A stretch of DNA of 21,017 bases from Neoconidiobolus thromboides FSU 785. Its lineage: Eukaryota > Entomophthoromycota > Entomophthoromycetes > Entomophthorales > Neoconidiobolaceae. The notes beneath the pieces were generated by a model. It did not search any database. It saw nothing but the letters and a program-made list of their open reading frames with translations, and had not been told where the DNA came from. Location: contig MU626548.1 in assembly GCA_025603075.1 (NCBI GenBank), positions 1 to 21,017 on the forward strand, given 5' to 3'. Below, one piece after another: positions 1 to 9,703 of the stretch (the first letter of the stretch is position 1; each line of letters opens with the position of its first letter). A program made the position numbers and the translations under genes.

Positions 1-346
1 TTATTTCAACAAAAATAAAGTCAAATAAAGTCAAATAACTGTGTTTATATAATTATGTATTTATATAATTATATAATCATATAGTTATATATTATATATC
101 TGTTAAATATCTAACAGAACTAACATAAAATATATAGTTAGGAAAATTAGCTATTTAGGAAAAGGAAACAATTAAAATAAGTTTTAAATAGAGACATTTA
201 ATTTTAGGCTTTTTAGATTTAACCGTTATATTGGACACAAACTTGAAATTTTAAATTTGGATTAATTTCTAAGTAGATTCTGAAACCAATTAGGACAGCC
301 CCATATCTAATATGATAAAGCTATAAAGTATAAATTAAGCTATTTA
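1..346. other. AT-rich intergenic DNA, no gene seen
   Basis: This stretch is very AT-rich, with runs of TATATAAT-like sequence around 47-100 and a short direct repeat (AGTCAAATAA twice) near 18-37. I see no reading frame with recognisable protein similarity, no RNA gene and no clear transposon end. Confidence 0.5.
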
Positions 347-456
347 ATATATGGGGATATATTTTTGTGCTTAAGAATTTTATTACTAATTTTTCCACTG
401 AAATAGTGCTCAAAAGATGGAAAGAATAATGAAGCCAAAAAAACACCTCCATATAT
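347..456 (-). mobile_element. MITE copy 1 (palindromic ~105-bp family)
   Basis: It starts with ATATGGGGAT and ends with CACCTCCATAT, the family's terminal inverted repeats. The interior is the reverse complement of the family consensus and carries the diverged central block (GTGCTCAAAAGATGG). It lies just upstream of F-box/LRR relic A. The 73-codon reading frame antisense to it is a by-product of the element. Confidence 0.85.
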
Positions 457-547
457 TGCAAAGGAACTTGAAAATGATAAATATATACAAACAGAGCATA
501 AATATAACAAAAGGGATGAAATAAGAATAAATGTACTGGCACAAGAA

Positions 548-1850
548 AGACCTTAGTATCAAATTCTTATTGAATAAATAGGTAAAATATTATATTCAAT
601 TAGTGAAGATATTGAGCTTCAAAGATTCAAAAAGCATCAAGAGTTTATTTTAAAGAATGAGCCAACAATATAGTATTTAATTATAAATAGCGACACCATT
701 GGGTATTTAAATTATTCAAACTTAACAGTTATTACTTACGAAGATAGTTCATATTTTTCTAATATAAATTATGATAAAACTAAAGAAATCATATATATGC
801 TTTACGTGAAAAAGTTTTTATGATAAATCTATTTAAAGATTACTTGAATCAAATTAAAGTTTTGATCATCTCATGTTATGAAAGGAGTTTAGATGATGCT
901 GTTAAATACTTGAATCCGGATAAATTAAGATCATTTGAAATTTACTTTGATATTGGTTTAGATCTCAATAGTTTAGATAAAATCAAAGCGGAACTCATTA
1001 ATCTAAGGTCATCAAACTTGGTAGGATAGCAACACATATTTCTACTCCAATTGAACTCAATCCAAATATAGATTTTGTTCCTAATTTAGATTTAATGATT
1101 GAAAGTAACTTTTAAAATGATTTCAATATTAATTATTTTAGTCATCTTAAAAGTAAAAGGCATTAAGTTATTTGACAATTTTGAACTCTCCTTTAAAAAG
1201 AACTAACGATAACAACGTAATCAATGGCAGTAATATCTTCTTTTTAGGCTTTATAATTTTCCCAGAACATATTAATCAAGGATTTTTAAGATTGTCATCT
1301 CTAAAGAAATACACATTAGTGATATGCCAAAAACATTATTAGAAGCAATTTTCTCGCTACAAAACATTTAGCATATTCGTATTGGAGTTTTAAGTGGCCT
1401 TATTAGAAATATGAAGGATACCTTTTGTTTTAGGGTAGAAAATATTAATAACCCTTACTACAATTTATTCAGATGTAAATTTGTAAGACAGATTACAGCT
1501 AAACATGGTAAAGATGCTCAACTTTCGATTTGAAAAATACAAGTGTATACATTGATTGTAAGCTCATAACTTCCTCATTATTATTTACGCCTATTGTGTC
1601 CATTGTAAGCATCCTATTTTATAATAAATTAAATCAAATACCAATGCTAACTTAGTTATATTTATAAATATTTCAATATTTATCTCACTACACTCTTCAA
1701 ATTAACTATCAATAAATATTTTATAGTCTTTTAATTATTTTAACTTTAATATTATTATTTTTTCTTAAATAATTTAAAATAAATTGCAAACAAAATTTAC
1801 AAGATGAACTTTTGTTTAAGTATATGACAGAACTTGACAAAATTTAAAGT
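548..1850 (+). pseudogene. F-box/LRR relic A with hydrophobic C-terminus
   Basis: This is a decayed member of a family present several times in the window. Readable pieces in order are an F-box-like start (about 560-640, with several TAA/TAG stops), a block with FKKHQEF (about 628-655), NLTVITY (about 720), LFKDYLNQIKVL (about 829-870), PDKLRSFEIYFDIGLDLNSLDKIKA (about 916-990), PNLDLMIE (about 1078), NIxHIRI (about 1363-1383), NLFRCKF (about 1462) and a hydrophobic tail with NKLNQIPML (about 1561-1650, then 1690-1770). The pieces occupy different frames and are broken by stops at 1369-1371, 1653-1655 and 1665-1667. Relics B, D and E show the same order of blocks, so this is one gene and not chance frames. 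The intact ancestor was probably an F-box/leucine-rich-repeat protein. The function is unknown, and F-box plus membrane tail is an unusual combination. Confidence 0.8.
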
Positions 1851-1921
1851 ATATTATTAATCATTGGTTCCTAAAGTATAGTTGCTAGAAATTTCAATAC
1901 TTATATACTTCTCAATTGGAG

Positions 1922-1952
1922 CAACTGTGTATAACTAGTAACAACACAGTTG
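1922..1952. repeat. 9-bp perfect inverted repeat
   Basis: CAACTGTGT (1922-1930) and ACACAGTTG (1944-1952) are perfect reverse complements around a 13-base loop. A third half-copy, ACACTGTGT, follows at about 1967-1975. It lies downstream of relic A. It could be a hairpin, a factor-binding site or a transposon end; nothing in the sequence decides between these. Confidence 0.6.
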
Positions 1953-1975
1953 TCTTAATTTAAACAACACTGTGT

Positions 1976-2216
1976 AAAATTCAAGGACACTTATAATGTA
2001 GCTTTACCAAAATACTATAATTGAACATATCAATAGATGTAAATATAAAAGTTTATTTATTGTTTTAACTAGAAATCAAGTTTAATCAATTACTGAATAA
2101 CTTACTGTATAAAATATTTAAATATACAAAGATAGTAGAACCTTATAAATTACACCTATTAAATAAGTACACTATTTAATATTGTAAAGTTATTGAATAC
2201 AAGCTAATGTACTCAA
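1976..2216. other. AT-rich intergenic DNA, no gene seen
   Basis: This lies between relic A and the first tandem MITE pair. No supported coding region, RNA gene or repeat was found. Confidence 0.4.
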
Positions 2217-2323
2217 TATATGGGAGTGTTTTTTTAACTTCATTATTTTTTCCATTTTTTAAGCGCTATTTGAGCGGAAAATTTGTTAGTGAAATTCTTT
2301 AAAACAAAAACACATCCCCATAT
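2217..2323 (+). mobile_element. MITE copy 2 (first of a tandem pair)
   Basis: The element runs from TATATGGGAGTG to ACACATCCCCATAT. It has the central AAGCGCTATTTGAG block and an inner inverted repeat (TTTTTTCCA / GCGGAAAAT, near-complementary). It is joined directly to copy 3 through a shared CATATG, so only a TA dinucleotide separates the two terminal repeats. Confidence 0.92.
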
Positions 2324-2425
2324 GGAGTTGTTTTTTTTGGCTCTATTACTTTTTTATCTTTTAAACACTATTTGAACAGAAAAATTGTTAATAAAATTGT
2401 TAAACACAAAAGTATATTCTCATGT
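2319..2425 (+). mobile_element. MITE copy 3 (second of a tandem pair)
   Basis: It follows copy 2 in the same orientation. The left end (ATATGGAGTTG) and right end (TATATTCTCATG) have diverged from consensus. The centre reads TTAAACACTATTTGAACAG in place of TTAAGCGCTATTTGAGTGG, so this copy looks older than copy 2. Confidence 0.88.
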
Positions 2426-2583
2426 AATAAAAATGAATATGAAAAAATGAAGAATATCAAGCAAAGTTTAAAGAGGGTAAATATGGTGGTGGTATATCTA
2501 AGGCGGGAATAGTAAAGTCTTCCTCTGTTACACTTGCAGCACTTATAGGGGGACCAGTGATTTCAACTGATAGCAATACATAA
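2424..2583 (+). other. Open, glycine-containing segment fused to relic B
   Basis: A frame of about 52 codons stays open here and ends in TAA at 2581-2583. It continues in the same frame into the FKKHQGF block of relic B. It contains KEGKYGGGISKAG followed by a mildly hydrophobic stretch (VTLAALIGGPVI), a composition unlike the surrounding AT-rich relic. It may be the true N-terminus of this copy, a piece of another gene joined to it, or a decayed exon. I do not recognise it. Confidence 0.35.
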
Positions 2584-2851
2584 TTCAAAAAATTTAAAAA
2601 GCATCAAGGGTTTACTCTAAAAAACGAATTAAAAATAAAGCATTTAACTGTAAGTAGAAATATTATTAAATTTTTGGGTCATTGCCCTGATCTAACAACT
2701 TTAATTATAATGATGATTCATATTTATATGATTGTAAAAGCAATAATAATATTAAAATACAACTTTCAAAATTAAAAAAGCTAGTCATATATACATTTTT
2801 TGGTTACGCGTCTATAATAAATTTATTTAAAAACTACTTGAATCAAGTAGA

Positions 2852-2875
2852 AGTTTTAAGTTTTAAGTTTTAAGT
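2852..2875. repeat. AGTTTTAA x3 tandem repeat
   Basis: Three perfect copies of an 8-base unit sit inside relic B at the point where its reading frame changes. An 8-base unit shifts the frame with each copy gained, so this repeat probably disabled or helped disable the gene. Confidence 0.75.
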
Positions 2876-3108
2876 GTTTTCGTGGCAATATAAATAATGT
2901 TATTAGGTGCTTAAAGCCAGTTAAATTAAAGTTTCTTAGAGTAGGTTCTAGTATCAGCCTAGACCTTAACAGTTGGAATTTAATCAAGACACAATTTACA
3001 AGCTTAAAGGTATTATATTTGGGAGAATGTGACATATTACTACTCTAACTAAATTTGAATCAAACATAAACTTTATTTCCAATTTAGATTTAATGATTGG
3101 AGGGATAC

Positions 3109-3215
3109 TATATGGGGATGTTTTTTTTGATTTCATTATTTTTCCATTTTTTAAGCGCTATTTGAGTAGAAAGATTGTTAGTAAAATTCTTAAACACAAA
3201 AAAACACCCCCATAT
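3109..3215 (+). mobile_element. MITE copy 4, inserted in relic B
   Basis: The ends are TATATGGGGATG and ACACCCCCATAT. The centre AAGCGCTATTTGAGTAG matches consensus. Its flanks are homologous to continuous sequence in relic C (7785-7815), which shows that it inserted into an existing LRR gene or pseudogene. The antisense 62-codon frame here is a by-product. Confidence 0.93.
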
Positions 3216-4085
3216 TCTAGTTTTAACATAAATTATAAAAGGAATTGATGTTTCTGATTCTTTTCTAATGAATAGCAATAACTTGAATATAATCAAGATG
3301 CTAATGTTATTTTTTTAGGTAGCTTTGATTCATCAAAATCTGTTAACTATGGTTATTAAAATTAATAGCATTAAAAGAAGTATATACTAGGAATCTATCA
3401 AGATCAATGTTAAAATCAATTTCTTTATTAAAAAATATTTGAATCATATATATTGAATGTCTAATTTATGCCTTTCATAATACAATAGAGAAATGCAAAA
3501 TAAATGGATATAATGTCAAGGATGTAGATGGATGCAATTTATGTAAATGTAAATTCATAAAGTAGATTTATCATTTGACAATTTATTTTTCTTTTTATCT
3601 CTCTTCCCAAACCTTAAAGTAATTAAAATTAGTCGATTTGAGTTGAGAAATATAAATGAAGACAGTAATTATAAACTTACTACTGTTTTATTGCTTATGA
3701 TCCCTATTACATTAATCATAAACTATGAGCTATATAACAGATTGAAAAAAGTCCTAATGCTAGGCTGATTGAATTTATAATTCATTACTTATTTTGTTAT
3801 GCTTATTATATTTAATACTATTTAAGAATCTTTATAAAGATTTCACTGTTAGTAATTTAGTAAATAAACTCAAAAAACTCAACAAACGTTGGATACATGT
3901 CAAGATTGAATGCCTTCATTTTTGGTATTAGCTATTAATAAATCTTTTTCAGCTTTTTGTTTGCTTTTCATTAGATCTTTATTTTTAAAATTCACTATTG
4001 AGTATGTTTTTATTTTGGTAGATGTTAATAAACTTAAAGCTAAGATCTTGTTTTCATTTGTTAAATAATAATTTATTATGTCCAA

Positions 4086-4584
4086 ACTATTATTTTAGTC
4101 TACAATTTATATTTGAACTCTCTTTGTAAAATTAATATTCCACTTATTGTTGTCGCCATTAAGTTCTCAAACAATAAACTTTTAGTGTGATCTATTGTAT
4201 ATAAACCTTTATTCCCCCATAGACTTTTTATTTTAAATTTTTGAATTAAAAGGTGTCTTAGTATAACATTCTAGTCAATGTTGGTATTATATAATATATT
4301 AATTTAATTTACTATCATTATTAACATTGAATGTAATATTATTACTATTGATTAAAACAGTTAAATAGTTAAAATAACTTTTGAAAAGAGTGTTTATTAA
4401 GTTAATACATAAATAAATAAATATATTTCATTAAAAAGTAACTGTTGATTATTAGAGTGTTTTAAACAATAATAACATTTTACATTCAATGTTAATAATA
4501 ATAGCAAACGAAATTCTCATTACTTGTGAATATCTAAATTATTTGCATGCTAAAAATATCAATATATAGATTATCATTTGATTT
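4086..4584. other. AT-rich intergenic DNA, no gene seen
   Basis: The stretch runs from the end of relic B to MITE copy 5. No frame with family similarity and no RNA gene was found. Confidence 0.4.
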
Positions 4585-4691
4585 ATATATCAATATTACT
4601 TTTTTAGTTTAAGAATTTTACTAACAATTTTTCGGTTCAAAAGCACTTAAATGGAGAAAGTATGAAGCCAAAAAAACATCCCAAAATATAA
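4585..4691 (-). mobile_element. MITE copy 5, degraded
   Basis: The interior (AAGAATTTTACTAACAATTTTTCGG, then GGAGAAAG and ATGAAGCCAAAAAAACATCC) is the reverse complement of the family. The left terminal repeat is almost lost (ATATCAATATT) and the right is CATCCCAAAATA. The centre has also drifted (GTTCAAAAGCACTTAAATGG). Confidence 0.75.
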
Positions 4692-4759
4692 GATAGTAAT
4701 TAATCATATTTTTTTCATAGGTTTCGGACTAAAAGTATCATAATAAGCCGGGAGTAAAC

Positions 4760-4982
4760 TAGATTATAGGAGCAGTTTATAGTATAGTTTGATCGCAAAT
4801 ACATGACAGTTTATTTCCTTCGAGGTTAGAAATCAACTCAAGTGTCAAACTAAAAATGATAATATTTTATGTCCATTTTTATCATTGTATTTCCACAGTT
4901 TACTGCCGTTTACTGCTGTTTAGTTTTTTTGGTTGCTTGCATTTTTTTAAAAACTGAAATTTTAGCACTCCACTATAATCTA
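4760..4982. repeat. 10-bp inverted repeats bounding ~220 bp
   Basis: TAGATTATAG at 4760-4769 and CTATAATCTA at 4973-4982 are exact reverse complements. Between them are repeated CAGTTTACTGC-like motifs (about 4899-4920) and slightly higher GC than the neighbours. It could be a second, single-copy MITE-like element or a chance match. No target-site duplication is evident. Confidence 0.35.
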
Positions 4983-5200
4983 TTTTCATAAGGTAAAAAT
5001 GACCATTTATTAAGGCATAAATCCTTTAACGTTGGAGGCTTTTAAATTTAAATAAAATACTGCTAAAGCAAAGTTCCTTTTAGTAAAAGAACTTCATTTT
5101 TTGTATAATTAATCTTCAGATAGTAAATAGTATTACTAATCAAAAATAATATAGAGGATAATATAATATAGATAATGATATTAATAAGTAGTAGAAAAAG

Positions 5201-5208
5201 TATAAATA
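5201..5208 (+). promoter_or_regulatory. TATA-like element of P450 gene 1
   Basis: TATAAATA lies 57 bases before the ATG, within AAAAAGTATAAATAT. The same 15 bases occur 61 bases before the ATG of the second P450 (19733-19747), and an AATGAT/GTAG pattern also lies upstream of both. Shared position in two diverged paralogues supports a core promoter role. Confidence 0.55.
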
Positions 5209-5257
5209 TGAAATGAATACTAGTTTTTGAATTACAATTTTAAAAAAACTTTAGGAA

Positions 5258-6880
5258 ATGTCTTTAAATATATTATTTAATATAAACTTAGCCTTATCAT
5301 TATCATTAATAGGGTATATCCTATTGCGAGTAAGATAAATAATTCCCATATTTATCAATAAGTTAACATGAATTATTAGTATATCTATGTAAAATATATC
5401 AGTAGCTTACGTTATGTGCCTGGTCCTATTCTGGGTAAAATGACAGGCCTATACGCCAAATATTACGTCGCTCATGGTAGTTACCATACATTTTTAAAGG
5501 AGCTCCAGGACCAATATGGTCCAGTTGTACATTTTGCACCGGACCGAGTTATGACTAATACCAAAAATTCGTCAGATACCATTTATGGCACTTATAAATA
5601 TCAAAAGAACGGTATTTACCCTTCATTTGATTTTGGCGCACCAAATATATTTTCTGCTATGTAAGCATATTCGTTTTAACTATTTCTATTTTACTAATGA
5701 AATTCCTTAGCGAAAAAGGAGCTGCTTCCGAAAAAGTAAGTTTTTTTTATAAATTTTAATAAAGTAATAATATTAATAAATTTGATAGAAAAAGGTTGTA
5801 GGTCAAATACTCAACAGTTCTAATTTGAAGAAATTGGAACCTGCCATAGTTCAAAATAATTTCTTACCTCTATTAAAGAAATTAAAGGAATTATATGAAA
5901 CCAAAGGATATTGTGATATCAATGAACTAATTCACCAGGTTTTATTTACAATCAACGGTCAATTGATATTAAGTGAAAACTTAGATTTAATAAATCAAGA
6001 CGAAAGTGCAGTACCTATTTTAAAATGGTTCAAAGGGGCACAGACTTATGGGGTTATGCACTATGAATTTCCAATATTAAAAACAATCAGTGGTAACTAT
6101 TTTGGTAAACAAAACTATCAACAATTTATTGAATTTTGTAAATCAAAAGTACAAAATAGACAAAAACAATTAGCTAAAGATGATTCTCTCGAATTCAATG
6201 ATATTTTACAGTCATTTATCATTAATAGCAAGAACCCAATGACTTTGGACGAATTAGCTGCTGAAGTTACTATTGGTTTTATTGGAGGTACTGATACTAC
6301 TGCCAATACCATAATTTGGATTTTAAAATTATTGCTTGAACATCCAGACAAACTTGATAGAGTTAGAAAAGAAATTGATCAGTTATATAAAGATTATTCA
6401 GCTGAAGAAATCACTTACGAGCTCATAAAAAAGAATTGTCCTTATTTAGAAGCCTGTATCAGTGAATCTATGCGGTTATATCCAATTGCAGCTGGTTTTC
6501 TACCTAGAATAACACCCAAAGGAGGAGTGGAGTTAGAAGGATACTATCTACCAGAAGGCATTGAAGTTGGTATTGGAACGTATGCTTACCACCGTAGTAA
6601 TGAAATTTGGGAAAATAGTGATCAATTTATACCTGAAAGATTTTTAGACTCAAGTGTTAAATCAAATTACTTACCCTTTTTAATTGGTCCTGGGTCCTGT
6701 GCTGGTAGAGAGTTTGCTTGGTTAGCTATGTTCCACTTTTTGTCTTCCTTTTTATATTATTTTGATATTCAATATTATCATAAAGGTGCTACCACTACTC
6801 CTTATCTTTTTTTGGTACTTAAGCTTAAGGAGCAGGGAATGATACTTGGAATTAAGCCTAGAAATGAGCTTAAATTTTAA
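5258..6880 (+). CDS. Cytochrome P450, complete, four exons
   Basis: Exons are 5258-5329, 5380-5660, 5711-5735 and 5789-6880, giving 489 residues, the normal size for a microsomal fungal P450. Residues 1-24 are a hydrophobic membrane anchor (LALSLSLIGYILL). A proline-rich hinge follows (LRYVPGPILGK). The I-helix oxygen-binding motif is GGTDTT (about 292-297), the K-helix ExxR is ESMR (352-355), PERF is at 408-411, and the heme loop is FLIGPGSCAG with the Cys ligand at about 430. The usual Arg of FxxGxRxCxG is Gly here. Splice sites were chosen because the second P450 has the same four-exon plan and the joins keep both proteins aligned. Such enzymes are NADPH-P450 reductase-dependent monooxygenases of the endoplasmic reticulum; the substrate cannot be told. 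AATAAA at 6935-6940 may serve polyadenylation. Confidence 0.92.
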
Positions 6881-7619
6881 CTTAACAATAATAGATTGTA
6901 CTATAATCCACCATATTTATTTATAAATCTATTAAATAAAGAATTTATTTATAAATTTTTCGAAGACAATTGATATTTTACTGTATCAATTTTATTTCTA
7001 AAAAACATATATGAATTATTTCATTCCTTTACGTTTTACAATCAAGAATAACTATTTCAATAAGCTCAATAACAACATTTATTAATCAAACTTGATTTAT
7101 GACACTAGAGATATATAGGTTAATTTAACCTAAGTCGACTACATTTCACTTTATATTTTTTATTCGTAGAGAAGAGGTATAAGTGTTAATATCTAAAACT
7201 ATACTTAATATTCATTTTTTATATTATATGATATGATATCATTTTTGGCCTTATCGATAGGTGGCTATTTTCAACACTTTTAATAAGATAGTTATAATAT
7301 CATCAAAGGCAATTTGTGTTTATTTTAAATTCAAACTCCTTTTTGTGCAAAAGTTACTAAAAAGCTATCCTTATACATCATAAGCTTATGCTATTATAAA
7401 AAGTCAAAATTATCAGTTGTAAGGAATTCTATAGCAATTTTTTATTCAGGAAATAAATAAACATTAAATTATATCATGCCACTATTAAAAGTAACTAATT
7501 ACTCATTTTTGCATATACTTTGTAAAATAATGAATATAAAGCAACTAAGTTTAGTTTTGAATATAGTGATGCTTGTACATATCATTTATTAATAGTGTTG
7601 ACTACTATAATTGATTATT
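6881..7619. other. AT-rich intergenic DNA with one short palindrome
   Basis: No gene is supported. TAGGTTAATTTAACCTA (7115-7131) is a palindrome with 8-base arms around one central base. The rest is AT-rich without a clear repeat. Confidence 0.45.
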
Positions 7620-7628
7620 TCAAAAAAA

Positions 7629-7697
7629 GAAAGTCCTTCATCTTTTAAGCGCTATTTGAGTAGAGGGGGTATTGGTAAAATTCTTAAAAGAACATTT
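7629..7697 (+). mobile_element. MITE copy 6, truncated fragment
   Basis: Only the middle and right part of the element remain: CCTTCATCTTTTAAGCGC, then TATTTGAGTAG and TAAAATTCTTAAA. The left terminal repeat is gone and the right end runs straight into relic C, so a deletion probably joined the element to the relic. Confidence 0.7.
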
Positions 7698-7699
7698 GC

Positions 7700-7915
7700 A
7701 AGTTGTGCTTTGAAGGGGAAATATCAATAATTTTACTAAATATTTTTACCCCAACTGAATCTAATTTTAGTTTTAATGTAGAACTAATAATCGATAGTAT
7801 ATTTAATACTGGTTTTAATATCAATCATTTTGAGAGTCTCAAAAAACTTTAAAATATAAAGCTATTTGATTCTTCTGGTCATCTTTTGAAGAGAGAGAAC
7901 AACAAGAAGCGTATA
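7700..7915 (+). pseudogene. F-box/LRR relic C, internal LRR fragment
   Basis: The frame from about 7752 reads TPTESNFSFNVELIIDSIF, then GFNINHFESLKKL, a TAA at 7850-7852, and NIKLFDSSGHLLKRENNKK. It aligns with relic A (NFxNDFNINYFSHLK, then GIKLFD) and with relic E (FNITYFDNLKRLKNIKVINDSSSFP). No N-terminal part is present, because the MITE fragment borders it. With relic D downstream it may be one gene split by about 400 bp of foreign or diverged sequence and a MITE. Confidence 0.7.
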
Positions 7916-8308
7916 ATTGAAAGTTGTGAAATCTGGTACTCAGTGTTTGGAGTCAAAAACAGCTATTGCCTGGTTGACTACACTATAAGTCGAAAGGTCT
8001 TAGTTTATGTGACTAAGATAGACTTGGATTATTAAGAATAGTATGTAATAGGTAAGTTAATAAATAACTAAAGATCAGGTAGTTGTAATAATAAACAAAA
8101 ACTATTATTATATTAGTTGTATTATACAAGAATAATTAATTATGATTTTGAGGTCAACCACTCCCTCCTATACAGTTGTTTATTAACTTGATGATAAATT
8201 GATAATATGGCTATAACATTAAAATACTTCGCTCATCTAATAACAAATCTGTAATGTTGGCTGTAAAGCAATCAATAGCGAATATTTGTTAGTAAAGTTT
8301 TGTAGAGA
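7916..8308. other. Unexplained, slightly GC-richer segment between relics C and D
   Basis: Relics A and B have roughly 330-350 bp between the blocks that border this position, once MITE copy 4 is removed. Here the gap is much larger. Around 7925-8030 the composition is less AT-rich, and a plus-strand frame with TAIAWLTT is open for a short distance. I could not assign it. It may be an insertion in the relic. Confidence 0.35.
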
Positions 8309-8415
8309 CATATGGGGCTGTTTTTTTTAGTTTCATTATTCTTCCATTTTTTAAGCGCTATTTGAGTGAAAAGATTGTAGTAAAATTGTTAAATACAAAA
8401 ATACATCCCCATATA
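8309..8415 (+). mobile_element. MITE copy 7
   Basis: The ends are CATATGGGGCTG and ACATCCCCATAT. The centre TTAAGCGCTATTTGAGTG is intact. It sits between relics C and D. Confidence 0.92.
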
Positions 8416-8454
8416 TTTATTTACATATTGCAACTTTGATTAATATTAATATAT

Positions 8455-9237
8455 AGGCTATATTAGTAAAAGCCTTGCTAATCTAAGAATTTCCATTAAA
8501 TTTAGTGGAATTTCTGCTAATTTACAATATAAACTATAGTAAAATAATTTAAAACTGTGTCAAGGATTTATTTTTACAGAATTTTGAGCAAAATTTTTTG
8601 AAGTATTTAATTAAATAAAATGAAACCGGTTCAGACATCCCTATATGATATTCTTGAAATTAAAAAGAAAGAGTTTAATTTTAATAAAATCAACATCAAT
8701 GTTGGGTGCAACTTATACAAATGTAGATTTATAAGTCAAATCCTAACCAATCGAACTAGTGATATTACATTTAAAAGTTTCTTTATTTTTTATCTTTCTT
8801 CTCTAATATTAAAGTAACCAAAATTAAAGCTTTTGATTTAAAAGATATAAATATAGATATTGATTGTTATCTTACTGCTCTTTCATTACTAGTACACTTA
8901 TTGAATTCATCATAGCTGCCATTATTTATAAGAAACTAAATCAAGTCCCGATATTGTACTGGTTATGCTTACAGCTGAGCCAGATTTCGTTGTTGTTTAT
9001 AAGCATACTACATTTTTTTTCACTTGTTACTCTCATCACATCTTCAATAAATCTTGTACAATATACAAATTAAAGAAAGTCTCAATGTTAATATAACTAT
9101 TTTGTAAGCAAACTAGCACTTACAGTCATTAACTTTTTACATTAGCCATTGATAAATCTTCTTTTATTACTCTAGTTTTTATTTTTATCCTTATTTTTAT
9201 TTTTGTTAATATTACACTAATATTATAATTGATTTAA
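8455..9237 (+). pseudogene. F-box/LRR relic D, C-terminal part
   Basis: From 8620 a frame reads through GCNLYKCRFISQILTN, matching relic A (YNLFRCKFVRQIT) and relic B (GCNLCKCKFIK). In another frame FLSFFSNIKVTKIKAFDLKDI (about 8789-8855) matches relic B FLSLFPNLKVIKIS. From 8864 comes the hydrophobic tail with YKKLNQVPILYWLCLQLS. A last hydrophobic run (TLAIDKSSFITLVFIFILIF) ends near 9229. At least three frames are needed, so it is broken. It preserves Trp and Gln codons (8960-8962 TGG, 8972-8974 CAG) where relics A and B have stops, which makes it the best reference for the tail. Confidence 0.75.
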
Positions 9238-9547
9238 TAGAAGTAAAAAATTAGCTCAATAAAATGCTAATAAAATCAAAATTGGCTTTACGACTTTTAT
9301 TAGAAACTAAATGTATTCAAGTTAGTGTTATAAAATTTTAATTTAAATATGAAAATATATTTCAATTGCTCAATGATCTTCTCTTCATCCGTAATCCATT
9401 TAACTACTAATGGAGCATTCAGTATAGTAATATTGTAAATAACATTTTAAATTTATAACCACTTTGTATTTCTATTAATTATTTAAGATTAAAACCTATT
9501 AATAGCTTATTAGGTTGAGCTTGTAGATAACTGTTAATTTCCATTTT

Positions 9548-9703
9548 GAGAACAGCTCCAAAGAAGTTGATGCTAATCTATTAGCTTCATCTCTCTATAT
9601 AAAATGCAAAGTAAAGTGTGAATATAGCATACATTTAGGAAGCAAAAGATTAGGACGTAATCTTCAAGTCCTAATCAAACAATTCATCTCTCTTTCCTGT
9701 TAA
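9548..9703 (+). other. Isolated open stretch, possible exon relic
   Basis: Fifty-one codons stay open from GAG at 9548 to TAA at 9701, in sequence less AT-rich than its surroundings. It reads ENSSKEVDANLLASSLYIK and onward, with no similarity I recognise, no ATG near its start and no partner exon found. It may be part of a decayed gene or chance. Confidence 0.2.

Larger units (their letters stand above)
2584..4073 (+). pseudogene. F-box/LRR relic B, interrupted by a MITE
   Basis: This is a paralogue of relic A in the same orientation. Blocks in order are FKKFKKHQGF (2584), CPDLTTLI (about 2685), INLFKNYLNQVEVL (about 2818-2860), IRCLKPVKLKFL (about 2903), LDLNSWNLIKTQFTSLKVLYLG (about 2962-3025), NFISNLDLMIG (about 3071-3103), MITE copy 4, NI(TGA)IIYIE (about 3434-3453), GCNLCKCKFIK (about 3532-3562), FPNLKVIKIS (about 3605-3635) and a hydrophobic tail with NRLKKVLML (about 3680-3762). 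An open stretch near 3924-4070 (VLAINKS onward) matches the tail of relic D. Frameshifts and stops (3440-3442, 3563-3565, 3766-3768, 3778-3780) rule out a working product. An 8-bp repeat expansion at 2852-2875 accounts for one frame change. Confidence 0.8.

Noticed and set aside
321-542. 73-codon minus-strand frame
   Set aside because: It is largely the complement of MITE copy 1 and flanking AT-rich DNA, with no homology to a protein family.
3108-3296. 62-codon minus-strand frame
   Set aside because: It lies across MITE copy 4, antisense to relic B, and is a by-product of the element.
3900-4085. 61-codon minus-strand frame
   Set aside because: The plus strand here aligns with the hydrophobic tail of relic D, so the minus frame is a shadow.
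5382-5402. Alternative acceptor (CAG at about 5402) for P450 intron 1
   Set aside because: Using it puts the hinge LRYVPGP out of frame with exon 1. The TAG acceptor at 5377-5379 keeps frame, and the same choice works in the second P450.
6118-6351. 77-codon minus-strand frame
   Set aside because: It is antisense to the conserved I-helix exon of P450 gene 1.
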